Source: a bacterium
Lineage (GTDB): Bacteria; Krumholzibacteriota; Krumholzibacteriia; LZORAL124-64-63
DNA length: 64,000 nucleotides
Assembly: GCA_016719645.1 (NCBI GenBank)
Contig: JADJYS010000009.1
Location: forward strand, 112,911 to 176,910
Direction: 5' to 3'
Both the position numbers and the translations under genes were made by a program. This document shows, piece after piece, positions 1-7,944 of this stretch. A model generated the notes under the pieces. That model ran no database searches. It had not been told where the DNA came from and worked only from the letters and a program-made list of their open reading frames with translations. How positions within the stretch are numbered: the first letter of the stretch is position 1; each line of letters opens with the position of its first letter.

Positions 1-1
1 C

Positions 2-259
2 CAGCGGTTCCAGACGATCCAGGGGATCGCCGGCCAGCTGGGCGAGCTGGTGCTCTACGGCCTGCCGCTGGACGACTGGGCCACCTACCGCGCGCGCGTC
101 GACGCGGTCGGCGCCGGGGAGGCCGCGCGCATGGCCCGCGAGCACCTCGACCCCGACGCGATGCGCCTGGTGATCGTGGGCGACCGGGCGGTGATCGAGC
201 CGGGCCTGCGCGAGCTGGGCCTCGGCGACATCGAGGTGGTGGACGCGGACGCCGACTGA
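2..259 (+). CDS. M16 (insulinase/pitrilysin) family peptidase, C-terminal fragment
   Basis: This is the last 85 residues of a protein whose start lies outside the window; the frame is open from base 2. The visible part (FQTIQGIAGQLGELVLYGLP, then a helix with REHLDPDAMRLVIVGD) matches the end of M16 zinc metallopeptidases. In that family a helical segment is followed by a strand carrying the conserved 'l-v-vVGd' motif. The zinc-binding HXXEH site is normally in the N-terminal half and cannot be checked here. M16 proteins of this type are usually secreted or periplasmic and degrade peptides. An inactive M16 partner domain would look the same at this end. The gene is followed by a strong hairpin at 285-312. 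Confidence 0.72.
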   Translation, partial: QRFQTIQGIAGQLGELVLYGLPLDDWATYRARVDAVGAGEAARMAREHLDPDAMRLVIVGDRAVIEPGLRELGLGDIEVVDADAD

Positions 260-284
260 CCCCTGATCCGCGCCCACGCACGGC

Positions 285-312
285 GGCGCCCCGTCCCTCG
301 GGACGGGGCGCC
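285..312. terminator. Hairpin terminator between convergent genes
   Basis: GGCGCCCCGTCCC at 285-297 pairs with GGGACGGGGCGCC at 300-312, a 13-bp perfect stem whose innermost pairs must open to form the loop. It lies between the stop of the M16 gene and the 3' end of the minus-strand AraC-type gene, so it probably serves both. The T-tract is short on either strand. Confidence 0.6.
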
Positions 313-341
313 GTTCGCGTGGGGACCGCCGTCGTTCGGGA

Positions 342-1286
342 TCAGAGGGGCTTCACCGGGATGCAGACCTCGAACACGAGGCGGCCGGTCGCGGGGTCGG
401 GCTCGCCGTAGCAGAGCTCGAGGCAGGGCCGCTCGTCGCACTGCCAGCCGCTGCCGGGCAGCCAGCGGGCGAAGATGTCCGTCCAGGCCGGGCCGAAATC
501 GGCGACGGTGCCGTCGACCCGCAGGACGGCGTAGCGCCCGCCCGGCAGCACGGAGGTGTTGACCTCGCCGTCGGGCTCGAAGCCGGCGGGCAGCGGGACG
601 CAGGCGTCGTAGCGGCAGCGGTCCGGCGGCGTCACCTCGGGGCTGTCGTGGCAGATGCTGACGGTGGGCTCGCCCGGCCGCAGCAGCCCGCGCGGCCCGG
701 CCCACCGGCACATCCGCTCCCACAGCGCCTGCTCCATGGTGCCGTAGCGGCCGGTCGCCCGCAGGTAGGCCACGCGCTGCCGGGGGAGATCCTTGATCGT
801 CACGTCCATCGTCGGGCTCCTTGGTTCGGGTTCGGGGAACACGAACCCAGGATGCGCCGCCGCGGGCGGCGCCGCTTGGCCGTCCTTGCGGTCGGCTTGA
901 CCGTGGTTGCGCAGTTCGGCGCGGGTCCGGCGGCGCCAGGCGCTCGGCGGCTCGCCGAAGCGCTGGCGGAACTCCCGCGAGAAGACGGCGTGGCTGGAGA
1001 AGCCGCAGGCCAGCGCGACGCCGAGCACGGAGGTGTCCGGGTTGTGGGTCAGGGCGTTCGCGGCCGCCTCCAGGCGCAGGCGCTTCACGCAGGCGCCCAG
1101 GGTCTCGCCGGTCAGGGCGGTGAAGATCCGGTGGAAGTGGAAGGGCGAGAAGCAGGCCACCGCGGCGAGCGCCTCGAGGTCGAGGCGCCCGTCGAGGTGG
1201 CCGGCGATGTGGTCGTGGACCGCGTTGATGCGCCGCTCGTACTCGCGCCGCGACGCCGACGTGATCCGGTCCTGCGGTTCCGACAT
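342..1286 (-). CDS. AraC-family regulator with GyrI-like effector-binding domain
   Basis: A 314-residue protein. Residues 10-115 form an AraC-type double helix-turn-helix (LDLEALAAVACFSPFHFHRIF, then the second motif ending FSSHAVFSREFRQRFGEPPSAWR). After a linker, residues from about 158 (MDVTIKDLPRQRVAYLRATG) to the end form a GyrI-like/SOUL-type small-molecule-binding domain ending FEVCIPVKPL. This Rob/SbmC-type architecture is known from multidrug- and gyrase-inhibitor-responsive regulators. The start is supported by GGGAGG 6 bases before the ATG. The gene stands alone, so its target is not evident; autoregulation or control of a distant efflux gene is the usual pattern. Confidence 0.88.
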   Translation of the reverse strand: MSEPQDRITSASRREYERRINAVHDHIAGHLDGRLDLEALAAVACFSPFHFHRIFTALTGETLGACVKRLRLEAAANALTHNPDTSVLGVALACGFSSHAVFSREFRQRFGEPPSAWRRRTRAELRNHGQADRKDGQAAPPAAAHPGFVFPEPEPRSPTMDVTIKDLPRQRVAYLRATGRYGTMEQALWERMCRWAGPRGLLRPGEPTVSICHDSPEVTPPDRCRYDACVPLPAGFEPDGEVNTSVLPGGRYAVLRVDGTVADFGPAWTDIFARWLPGSGWQCDERPCLELCYGEPDPATGRLVFEVCIPVKPL

Positions 1287-1348
1287 GGCGCCTCCCGGGC
1301 GGTGACCGGCGCAGGATAACCCGCCGGCCCCGGGACCGGAAACGAAAA

Positions 1349-1372
1349 GCGGGACCTCCGGGGAGGTCCCGC
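1349..1372 (-). terminator. Intrinsic terminator of the cytochrome operon
   Basis: GCGGGACCTC and GAGGTCCCGC form a 10-bp perfect stem with a 4-base loop. Read on the minus strand it is followed by TTTTCGTTT, as in a Rho-independent terminator. It lies just after the stop of the octaheme cytochrome gene at 1396. Confidence 0.75.
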
Positions 1373-1395
1373 CGTCGCGAGCCGCGCGGGGCCCG

Positions 1396-2790
1396 CTACT
1401 TCAGGCGCTTGCGCACCGGGTCCTCGCCGTAGCCGAGGGCGGCCCAGTCCAGCCGGCCCCCCTCGCCGTGGCAGTCCAGGCACTGCAGGGCATGTTCCGC
1501 GGGGCGCACGCCGTGATAGAGGCCCATGTAGCGCTTCACGTCGACCCAGTCGTAGGCGAAGTCCTCGCGCCCGTACGCCTCGTGACCGCCCTCGCGCACG
1601 GCCTTGTCGATGTCGCCGTCGGCGAAGAACTCCTCGACCGCGATGGGCAGGAGCCAGCGCTCGTCGGCCAGCACCGGCAGGCGCCCGCGGTGCAGCTTGA
1701 AGGGGTAGATCCTGGCGCCGCGGTCCTTGCGCGAGCCCTGCGGCAGCATGATCCCCACCGTGCCGTCCTTCTCGACGCGGACCGGCTCGCCGAGCGGCTG
1801 CAGGCGGGACTCGCCGTTCCACCAGGCGTAGGCGGGCACGACGTCCTTCTCCAGCGTGATGGTGGCGGAGAACTTGTTCGCCTCCTCGTGCCGCTGGGGC
1901 GTCGACCAGTCGCGGTTCATGTCCGTGGCGTCGGTGCGGGCGAAGGTCGGGATGTGGCAGGTCTCGCAGGCGACGCGGCGGGCGTGGGCGTCCAGCACCG
2001 CCTCGGCGTGCGGGGCCGCCTCGTGGCACTCGGTGCACGCCAGCCGCGGGCCGGCAACATCGGTGCCGGACAAGTCGGCGCCGCGGCCGCGCAGGCGGTG
2101 GTCGGCGCCGGTGTGGCAGTCGGTGCAGGCCATGTCCTGGCCGTCGGCGCCCATGTGGACGTCGTAGTCGCGGTCGCAGGTCGCCAGCGCGTACTCGATG
2201 TCGCCGCGCTTGTAGTTCTGGCCGCCGCCGGCGCCGGCGTGGCAGCGCAGGCACATCTCGCGCTTGGGCAGGGAGATCCGCTTGGACACCGAGTCGAGGC
2301 CCGGCTGGTTGCGCCAGAGGATCGGCTTCCAGACGGGCTCGCCGGCCTCGTTCTGGTACAGGTCGCGCCGGTAGCCCGAGGCGTGGCAGATCAGGCAGTC
2401 GATGTTCTCGAGCTGCTCGCGGCTCAGCACGGGCTCGGGCCGCTTGCCCAGGCCGGCGTGGCACTTCGAGCAGCCCTGGGCCAGCACCGCGCCGTCGCTG
2501 TTGGTGACGTTGCCGATCCAGTTGGCGCCGGGGCTGGTGCAGAAATCGTTCATGGTGTTCAGCTTGCCGAACCGGCGGCCCCCGCCGTTGACGAGGTCCG
2601 GCGTCTCGCCGAGCCACTGGTAGTGCTGGGAGTGGAAGAAGGACTCGGCCTCCTCCTGGTGGCACCCCAGGCAGGTGGCGGTGCCCTCGTAGTGCTCGAA
2701 GTACTCCTGGTGCGTGGAGGCCGGCGGGTCGCCGGCCCGCGAGGGGCCGGCGACCGCCAGGACCGCCAGGAGGATGATCGCGTGCTTCAT
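1396..2790 (-). CDS. Octaheme c-type cytochrome, tetrathionate-reductase (OTR)-like
   Basis: A 464-residue secreted protein with a signal peptide (MKHAIILLAVLAVAGPSRAG) and eight CXXCH heme-binding motifs: CLGCH, CSKCH, CLICH, CLRCH, CTDCH, CTECH, CETCH and CLDCH. The number and spacing, and the blocks around motifs 2 and 3 (GCSKCHAGLG, NIDCLICHASGYRRDLY), resemble the OTR family typified by Shewanella octaheme tetrathionate reductase. The true substrate cannot be told from sequence. The start was moved to 2790, where GGGAGG precedes the ATG and the signal peptide begins; an upstream in-frame ATG at 2811 lacks these. It is last in a three-gene set with a DUF3373 barrel and a monoheme cytochrome, which suggests electron transfer in the periplasm or across the outer membrane. 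Confidence 0.82.
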   Translation of the reverse strand: MKHAIILLAVLAVAGPSRAGDPPASTHQEYFEHYEGTATCLGCHQEEAESFFHSQHYQWLGETPDLVNGGGRRFGKLNTMNDFCTSPGANWIGNVTNSDGAVLAQGCSKCHAGLGKRPEPVLSREQLENIDCLICHASGYRRDLYQNEAGEPVWKPILWRNQPGLDSVSKRISLPKREMCLRCHAGAGGGQNYKRGDIEYALATCDRDYDVHMGADGQDMACTDCHTGADHRLRGRGADLSGTDVAGPRLACTECHEAAPHAEAVLDAHARRVACETCHIPTFARTDATDMNRDWSTPQRHEEANKFSATITLEKDVVPAYAWWNGESRLQPLGEPVRVEKDGTVGIMLPQGSRKDRGARIYPFKLHRGRLPVLADERWLLPIAVEEFFADGDIDKAVREGGHEAYGREDFAYDWVDVKRYMGLYHGVRPAEHALQCLDCHGEGGRLDWAALGYGEDPVRKRLK

Positions 2791-2826
2791 CGCGCCTCCC
2801 GAGTTCATCACGTCCGGTCGCGCCCG

Positions 2827-4485
2827 CTAGAAGCGGGCCGTCATGCTCAGGGCCATCTTCGTGGCGTTCTTGTAGGCCGGGAAGCCCAGCATCTGCTGCT
2901 GGTCCAGGTCCTTCGGCGCGCCCAGGTGCCAGCCCGAGCCGCTGTAGTCGTACTGGTAGTCCATGAAGTCCAGCTTGGCGACGAGCTTCGGCGTGATGCG
3001 GTGGGTCACGTACAGCTCCCACACCTCGCCGCGGGTCGCGGTCTTCGGGGCGAAGACGTCGTCGGCGCCCTGCGAGAAGTTGAACCAGTACTGGCTGCCC
3101 TGGTTGAACTCGACGCCGACCTTGGTCTTCTCGTCGGCGAAGCCGTAGCGGGCGCCGGCGTAGAACATGGTGCCGTCGCGCTCCTGCGGCACGTCGAACG
3201 GGTCGCAGAACAGGCCGCCGAAGGGCGTGGTGACGGCGTCGGGGTGCGACTTCATGTAGCTGTAGCTGGCGAAGAAGTCGAAGCCCCGCCACTGCTGCAT
3301 GGCCATGAGGCTGGCCAGGTCGATGTCGCCCAGGTTGGCCGACGGGCTGTAGCGCATGACGATGCCCGCGGGCACGGCCATGCCGGTCAGCGGGTTGACC
3401 GGCATCACGACCAGGCCGTTGAAGCCGTCGGTGACGTCGAAGGCGCGGGCCACGGTGCCCTGCACGTAGCTGTCGCCCTTGTCGTAGAGGTCCCAGTTCA
3501 CGCCGAAGAAGTGCACGTCCTTCATGCGGTCGGCGGGCGACTTCAGGTTCTCGGCGCTGCCGAAGCCCGACTCGTAGCCCAGGCCGTAGCACAGGCGCAC
3601 GTGCGAGTAGTCGGCCAGGCTGTAGCCGGCGGTGATGCCGTCGAACTGGAAGTCGATCAGCGTGCCCAGCGGCGTGCCGGCGCGCAGCTCGTCGTCGCGC
3701 AGGTGCAGCGGCGGGCCGCCGGTGCTCGGGCGCCGGCCGATGCTCAGGTAGAGCGACGTGTCGGCGATGTTGTTCCAGTTGAAGTAGGCCCGCTCGACCC
3801 GCAGCAGGTCGCTGTTGGGGACGCGCGTCGTGGCGCCGTCGATGTTCATGCTCGAGGCGGCGCCGTTGAAGACCTGCACGCCGGAGCTGTCGCCCCAGGG
3901 CTTGTACATCGACAGGCGGCCGGCGAAGCTGACGTCGTCGCCCATCTTGGCCTGCATGTTCAGGCGCAGGCGCGTCGTGTAGAAGATGTCGTTCTTCCAG
4001 TCGTAGCTCCCCACCGGCACGTCCGGGTCCTGCATGAGCAGGCCCATGATCTGCTGGAACATGACGGGGTTCGACGCGAACTGGGCGTAGGCGCCCTGCA
4101 GGTCGGAGAACTGCAGGTTGTCCAGGAACATGTGGTACATGCCGTAGTTGGCGGGATCGCCGACGAAGGCGTCGATGTCCGCGACCGAGGTCGGCATCGG
4201 GTTGGCGAAGCCGGGGTTCATGTAGAACATCGTGTTCACGAAGTTCTTCTGGAACTCCATGCCGTCGTAGTAGGCGGCCACCTCGGCGTCGAGGTTGTGG
4301 ACCTCGAAGCGCAGGTCGCCGGTGAAGTCGACGCGGTCGGTGGCGGCGCGGACCTCGAGCGGGCGCAGGCGCTTCTCGAGCTCCTTGAGGCGCTTCTCCA
4401 GGGCGGCCACGTCGTCGTCGGCCGCGGCGGCGACGCCCGCGGCGGCGACGGCGGCCATGATGACCAGAGCCAGGATCTTCTTCAT
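2827..4485 (-). CDS. DUF3373-family outer-membrane beta-barrel protein
   Basis: A 552-residue protein with a signal peptide (MKKILALVIMAAVAAAGVAAAA), then a short coiled coil (residues 26-45, VAALEKRLKELEKRLRPLEV). A long region of alternating strands with many Tyr, Phe and Trp ends in ...SMTARF; a terminal Phe is typical of BAM-assembled barrels. The central blocks (DWKNDIFYTTRLRLNMQAKM, LLRVERAYFNWNN, SIGRRPSTGGPP) resemble DUF3373 proteins, which in metal-reducing bacteria often sit next to multiheme cytochromes. I infer an outer-membrane conduit or porin partner for the octaheme cytochrome, whose gene begins 36 bases downstream. A simple porin role is equally possible. Confidence 0.75.
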   Translation of the reverse strand: MKKILALVIMAAVAAAGVAAAADDDVAALEKRLKELEKRLRPLEVRAATDRVDFTGDLRFEVHNLDAEVAAYYDGMEFQKNFVNTMFYMNPGFANPMPTSVADIDAFVGDPANYGMYHMFLDNLQFSDLQGAYAQFASNPVMFQQIMGLLMQDPDVPVGSYDWKNDIFYTTRLRLNMQAKMGDDVSFAGRLSMYKPWGDSSGVQVFNGAASSMNIDGATTRVPNSDLLRVERAYFNWNNIADTSLYLSIGRRPSTGGPPLHLRDDELRAGTPLGTLIDFQFDGITAGYSLADYSHVRLCYGLGYESGFGSAENLKSPADRMKDVHFFGVNWDLYDKGDSYVQGTVARAFDVTDGFNGLVVMPVNPLTGMAVPAGIVMRYSPSANLGDIDLASLMAMQQWRGFDFFASYSYMKSHPDAVTTPFGGLFCDPFDVPQERDGTMFYAGARYGFADEKTKVGVEFNQGSQYWFNFSQGADDVFAPKTATRGEVWELYVTHRITPKLVAKLDFMDYQYDYSGSGWHLGAPKDLDQQQMLGFPAYKNATKMALSMTARF

Positions 4486-4513
4486 CGTTCGTCCCCCTCG
4501 GGTTGGGTGCGGC

Positions 4514-4876
4514 CTAGCCGCAGGTCATGGGATGCTCGGAGTCGGCGGCGCCCTCGAGGCAGAAGGCGCGGATGGCTTCGAGCATCTCCGGGGTGATGGC
4601 GTCCAGGACCTTGGTCGTGTCCGACTCGGACACGGTCAGGCCCTTGTGGGTGGTCGCGTAGTCCTCGGCGAAGAACTTCGTCCACTGCTCCTGGATCAGG
4701 AACATCGGCGCGTATTCGCCGGCCGGCGCCTCGGCGCCGTGGCAGCCCTTGCAGACTTCCTTGAACAGCTTCTTGCCGTCGAGCTTCTTGCCGCCGCCCT
4801 CGTCGCCGGCCAGGGCCGACGCGGCGAGCAGCAGCGCCAGGGACACCAGCCCCAGCACGTTCAGGGTCTTGCGCAT
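4514..4876 (-). CDS. Small class I-type monoheme cytochrome c
   Basis: A 120-residue secreted protein: signal peptide MRKTLNVLGLVSLALLLAASALA, then one CKGCH heme site near residue 43. The helical tail holds a methionine candidate for the sixth ligand (PMFLIQEQWTKFF) and ends MTCG. The start at 4876 follows GGAG; a longer frame reaching 4996 has no ribosome binding site and no sensible N-terminus. As first gene of the set with the DUF3373 barrel (28-base gap) and the octaheme cytochrome, it probably shuttles electrons to that cytochrome. It could instead be a soluble subunit of the same complex. Confidence 0.82.
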   Translation of the reverse strand: MRKTLNVLGLVSLALLLAASALAGDEGGGKKLDGKKLFKEVCKGCHGAEAPAGEYAPMFLIQEQWTKFFAEDYATTHKGLTVSESDTTKVLDAITPEMLEAIRAFCLEGAADSEHPMTCG

Positions 4877-5184
4877 GATGGTCTCCTTCGCGCGGTGTCG
4901 GGGCGGGAACGGGTGGCGGTGGGGTGCCCCGCTGATGTGAATATTCCAACACCCTAGATAAAAGGGCCACGGTTTCGAAGTCAATAAAATTCGCAATTCA
5001 TACCATTAACATATGATATGGTTCTGGCTTGCCCGGCGGGGGGGGGGGCCAAGCACCTCAAGCATCAGCCCAGGGACAATTTCGAAGCCATAACCAGAGG
5101 ATGACGGGTTGGTCGAGATGGACTTATCATGATGCATCAAGCGAATCCGCCCCGCCCGGTCGCTCCCGGTGCAAGGAGTCTCCG
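4877..5184. other. Divergent intergenic region with AT-rich promoter DNA and a miniature repeat element
   Basis: This 308-base gap separates the minus-strand cytochrome operon from the plus-strand M6 protease. Bases 4950-5018 are AT-rich, contrasting with the GC-rich surroundings, and hold near-palindromic CCATTAACATATGATATGG, so the cytochrome promoter is probably here. Bases 5020-5095 are a miniature inverted-repeat element with an 11-base G run (listed separately). Bases 5122-5133 contain CTTATCATGATG, which recurs upstream of the hexaheme cytochrome gene at 15933-15943. An AAGGAG ribosome binding site for the protease is at 5173-5178. Confidence 0.5.
5020..5095. repeat. 76-bp miniature inverted-repeat element related to the IS ends
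   Basis: The segment opens GGTTCTGGCTT and closes AAGCCATAACC, an inverted pair matching at 10 of 11 positions. The inner right side (AGGGACAATTTC, 5072-5083) is the same core found at both ends of the insertion sequence at 39960-41171. The interior holds an 11-base G run. This arrangement is typical of a non-autonomous (MITE-like) relic mobilised by a related transposase. No convincing target duplication is visible. It could also be a repeat unit unrelated to transposition. Confidence 0.5.
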
Positions 5185-7563
5185 ATGAGGTCGCCCCTGA
5201 TGTCGTTGTGCTGCGCGGTGTTCCTTTCGGTCGCCTCCGCCGTGGCCGCCGGGGCGCCGGCGTGGAGCCAGCTCCGCGCCGTGGCCGCCGATCCCGCGCT
5301 GCTGGCCCGCCTGGGGGCTGCCGCCACCGCCCGCGCCGCCGGGGACGCCCGGCCGGAGGCCGAGCTCTACCGCGAGTCCCGCGATGCCCGCAAGTCGGGC
5401 GGCGGCGCCCGGACGACCGGCACCGGCTCCTGCCTGGTCGTGCTCGTCCAGTGGAGCGACCACCCCGCCGACACGGGAGCCCACCCCGCCGCGGCCTACC
5501 AGCAGATGCTGTTCAGCACCGGCTCCCATCCGACCGGCAGCCTGCACGAGTACTACCTGGAGAACAGCCACGGCCTCTACGGGGTGCAGGGGCAGGTCGC
5601 GGGCTGGCACACGGCGGCGGCGCCGTACGCGAACATCGACCCGACCAACTACCTCGAGGTGCGCTCGATGATCGCGGCGGTGATGACCCAGCTCGACCCG
5701 GTCATCGACTACGCGCTCTACGACAACGACGGGCCGGACGGGGTGCCGCACTCGTACGACGACGACGGCCTGGTCGACGCCTTCTTCTTCGTGCACGCCG
5801 GCCCGGGCCGCGAGCAGACCGGCGACGACGACGACATCTGGTCGCACGCCTGGTCGTTCAGCACGCCCCTGGCGACGGCCGACGGCGTGGCGCTGAAGCG
5901 CTACACCGTGGAGCCGGAGGAATCGGCGGACGGCGAGCAGATCACCATGGGCGTGTTCGCCCACGAGTACGGGCACGTGCTGGGGCTGCCCGACCTCTAC
6001 GACAGCGACTACAGCACCAGCGGCGTCGGCGAGTGGTGCCTGATGGGCAGCGGCTCCTGGGGCCGGCGTGCGGGCGACGCGCCCGGGAGCAGCCCCACGC
6101 ACCTGTCCGCCTGGTGCAAGGCCCAGCTGGGCTGGGTCGATCCCGTGGCGGTCGTCGCCGCCCTGCCCGGCGCCGTCGTGCCGCCGGCCGAGATCGAACC
6201 GGCCGCCTACCGCGTCTTCCGCGGCGGCGTCGCGACCGGCGACGAGTACTTCCTGGTCGAGAACCGCCAGCCCCTGGGCTTCGACGCCGCGCTCACCCGG
6301 CGGCAGGTGGACTTCGGCCTGGACGGGGCCGCCGGCCTGGTCGTCTACCACGTCGACGAGGCGGTGACCGACAACGCCGACGAGAAGCGCCGCCTGGTGG
6401 ACGTGGTCGAGGCGAGCCCCTGGTTCCGCGCGCCGGGCGACTGGTTCGAGCACCTCGACGGCCCCCGCGACTACGCCCTGCAGCTGCGGCTGGACAGCTA
6501 CAACCGCGGCGACGACGGCGACGCCTGGCCGGGCTGGTCGGCCGTGAACGTCGACACCACGGACTGGGGCGGCCCGCGGGACCGCGACCGCTTCGCCGAC
6601 GACACGATCCCGCCGGCGTCGGACAACGCCTGCGACCCGACCGGGGTCGTCCTGGACAACATCGCGCTGGTGGGCCAGGACGTGACGCTCGACTTCTCGC
6701 TGGCGGCGAAGCGGGTGCCCCGGGCCGAGGCCGGCAAATCGCTGTCCTGGAACTTCGAGGCCGGCACCGACGGCTGGCTGTTCTGCCGCAGCTACGTCCA
6801 CCGCGACGGGGCCATGGCGGGCTCCTGCTCGGGCGACGGCGGGCTCTGGTTCGGCGTCGACGACCCCGAGTTCGAGTGCGGCCCCGGCTACGGCAACGGG
6901 TGGTCCGACTTCACCTGGACGACGGCGGGCATCGCGCCCGGGGCCGCGATCACGCTGCGGCACCGCTACGACATCGAGCCCGACTACGACTTCGCCTACG
7001 TCGAGGGCCGCTGCGCCGGCGACCCGGACTCGCCGTGGGTGGAGATCGCCGCCCTGACCGGCGCGAGCTCCTGCGTCACCGACACCTGGGAGATCCCGTC
7101 GTCGCTGATCGGCGCCTGCGACAACGCCTATGGCTTCGCGGTGCTGGACCTGCGGCTGCGGCTGGCCACCGACGGCGGCTGGTCCGCCGAGGACGGCAAC
7201 TTCTGCGGCTTCGGCTGGTGGGTGGACGAGGTGAGCCTCGACGGCGAGTACGCGACCGCGGCCGGGGAGACGCCGGGCGCCGGGTTGGCCGCGCGCCTGC
7301 TGCCGGCCTCGCCGAACCCGTTCAACCCCGCGACCGTGCTGAAGTACTGCGTGCCGGCCGGCGCCCGCGAGGTCCGCCTGTCCGTCTTCGACCAGCGCGG
7401 GCGCCAGGTGCGCGACCTGGCGCCGGCGACCGCGGCGGGGTGGCACGAGGGCGTCTGGGACGGGCGCGACGATGCGGGGCGCGCGCAGCCCAGCGGCGTC
7501 TACTTCGTGAAGTTCGCGGCGGACGCGGCGGCGTTCGTGGAGAAGCTGGCGCTGCTGAAGTGA
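5185..7563 (+). CDS. Secreted M6-family (immune inhibitor A-like) metalloprotease with FlgD-like C-terminal domain
   Basis: A 792-residue protein with a signal peptide (MRSPLMSLCCAVFLSVASAVAAG). The catalytic domain (about residues 60-450) has the zinc site HEYGH at 260-264, followed by the Met-turn-like SGVGEWCLMGSGSWG, as in M6 peptidases. A beta-rich middle region carries paired cysteines. The last 85 residues contain SPNPFNPATVLKY...GVYFVKF, the FlgD-like Ig domain common at the C-terminus of secreted proteins in this lineage. M6 enzymes are extracellular endopeptidases. The start at 5185 follows AAGGAG; a longer frame back to 5029 would run through the miniature repeat. yedF follows 26 bases downstream, perhaps co-transcribed without a functional link. 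Confidence 0.88.
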   Translation: MRSPLMSLCCAVFLSVASAVAAGAPAWSQLRAVAADPALLARLGAAATARAAGDARPEAELYRESRDARKSGGGARTTGTGSCLVVLVQWSDHPADTGAHPAAAYQQMLFSTGSHPTGSLHEYYLENSHGLYGVQGQVAGWHTAAAPYANIDPTNYLEVRSMIAAVMTQLDPVIDYALYDNDGPDGVPHSYDDDGLVDAFFFVHAGPGREQTGDDDDIWSHAWSFSTPLATADGVALKRYTVEPEESADGEQITMGVFAHEYGHVLGLPDLYDSDYSTSGVGEWCLMGSGSWGRRAGDAPGSSPTHLSAWCKAQLGWVDPVAVVAALPGAVVPPAEIEPAAYRVFRGGVATGDEYFLVENRQPLGFDAALTRRQVDFGLDGAAGLVVYHVDEAVTDNADEKRRLVDVVEASPWFRAPGDWFEHLDGPRDYALQLRLDSYNRGDDGDAWPGWSAVNVDTTDWGGPRDRDRFADDTIPPASDNACDPTGVVLDNIALVGQDVTLDFSLAAKRVPRAEAGKSLSWNFEAGTDGWLFCRSYVHRDGAMAGSCSGDGGLWFGVDDPEFECGPGYGNGWSDFTWTTAGIAPGAAITLRHRYDIEPDYDFAYVEGRCAGDPDSPWVEIAALTGASSCVTDTWEIPSSLIGACDNAYGFAVLDLRLRLATDGGWSAEDGNFCGFGWWVDEVSLDGEYATAAGETPGAGLAARLLPASPNPFNPATVLKYCVPAGAREVRLSVFDQRGRQVRDLAPATAAGWHEGVWDGRDDAGRAQPSGVYFVKFAADAAAFVEKLALLK

Positions 7564-7589
7564 CGCCGCAACGGGAAGAGGAACGATCG

Positions 7590-7931
7590 ATGTCCAGGAG
7601 CGTGATCTTCATCGCCGGCGACGCGCTGGGCCGCGGCGACGACGAACTGGGCGCGGCGCTGCTGCTGTCCGCCCTCAAGAACCTGCCCAAGGCGGCGGGC
7701 GACCCGCCGTCCCACCTGCTGTTCATGAACGCCGGCGTGAAGCTGTGCTGCGAGGGATCGGCGGCCCTGGCCGACCTGCGGTCGCTCCAGGACGCCGGCG
7801 TGGAGCTGCTCTGCTGCGGCACCTGCCTCGACTGGTTCGAACTGAGGGAGAAGCTGGCCGTCGGCCGGGCCTCGAACATGGTCGAGATCCTCGGCGTGCA
7901 GAACGCGGCCGCGCGGGTGATCCGCCTCTAG
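7590..7931 (+). CDS. yedF: YedF-like selenium-metabolism protein (DsrE-fold C-terminal part)
   Basis: A 113-residue protein that fits the DsrE/TusD-like half of the YedF family. It has a nucleotide-binding-like start (VIFIAGDALGRGDDELGAALL), the block FMNAGVKLCCEGSAALADL, and the cysteine motif LLCCGTCLDWFELREKLAVG followed by SNMVEI. Full YedF proteins usually carry an extra N-terminal TusA-like domain; that domain is absent here. The family co-occurs with selenium utilisation genes, in agreement with the selenocysteine-containing selD at 55344-56402. The exact chemistry is unknown, with persulfide or selenium transfer proposed. The start has GGGAAGAGGA upstream. Confidence 0.8.
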   Translation: MSRSVIFIAGDALGRGDDELGAALLLSALKNLPKAAGDPPSHLLFMNAGVKLCCEGSAALADLRSLQDAGVELLCCGTCLDWFELREKLAVGRASNMVEILGVQNAAARVIRL

Positions 7932-7944
7932 CGCCCCGCGCGGC

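Noticed and set aside
1468..4596. Open frame of 1042 codons on the plus strand
   Set aside because: It is antisense to the cytochrome and DUF3373 genes, rich in Val/Gly/Arg/Ala with no domain; a shadow frame of high-GC coding DNA.
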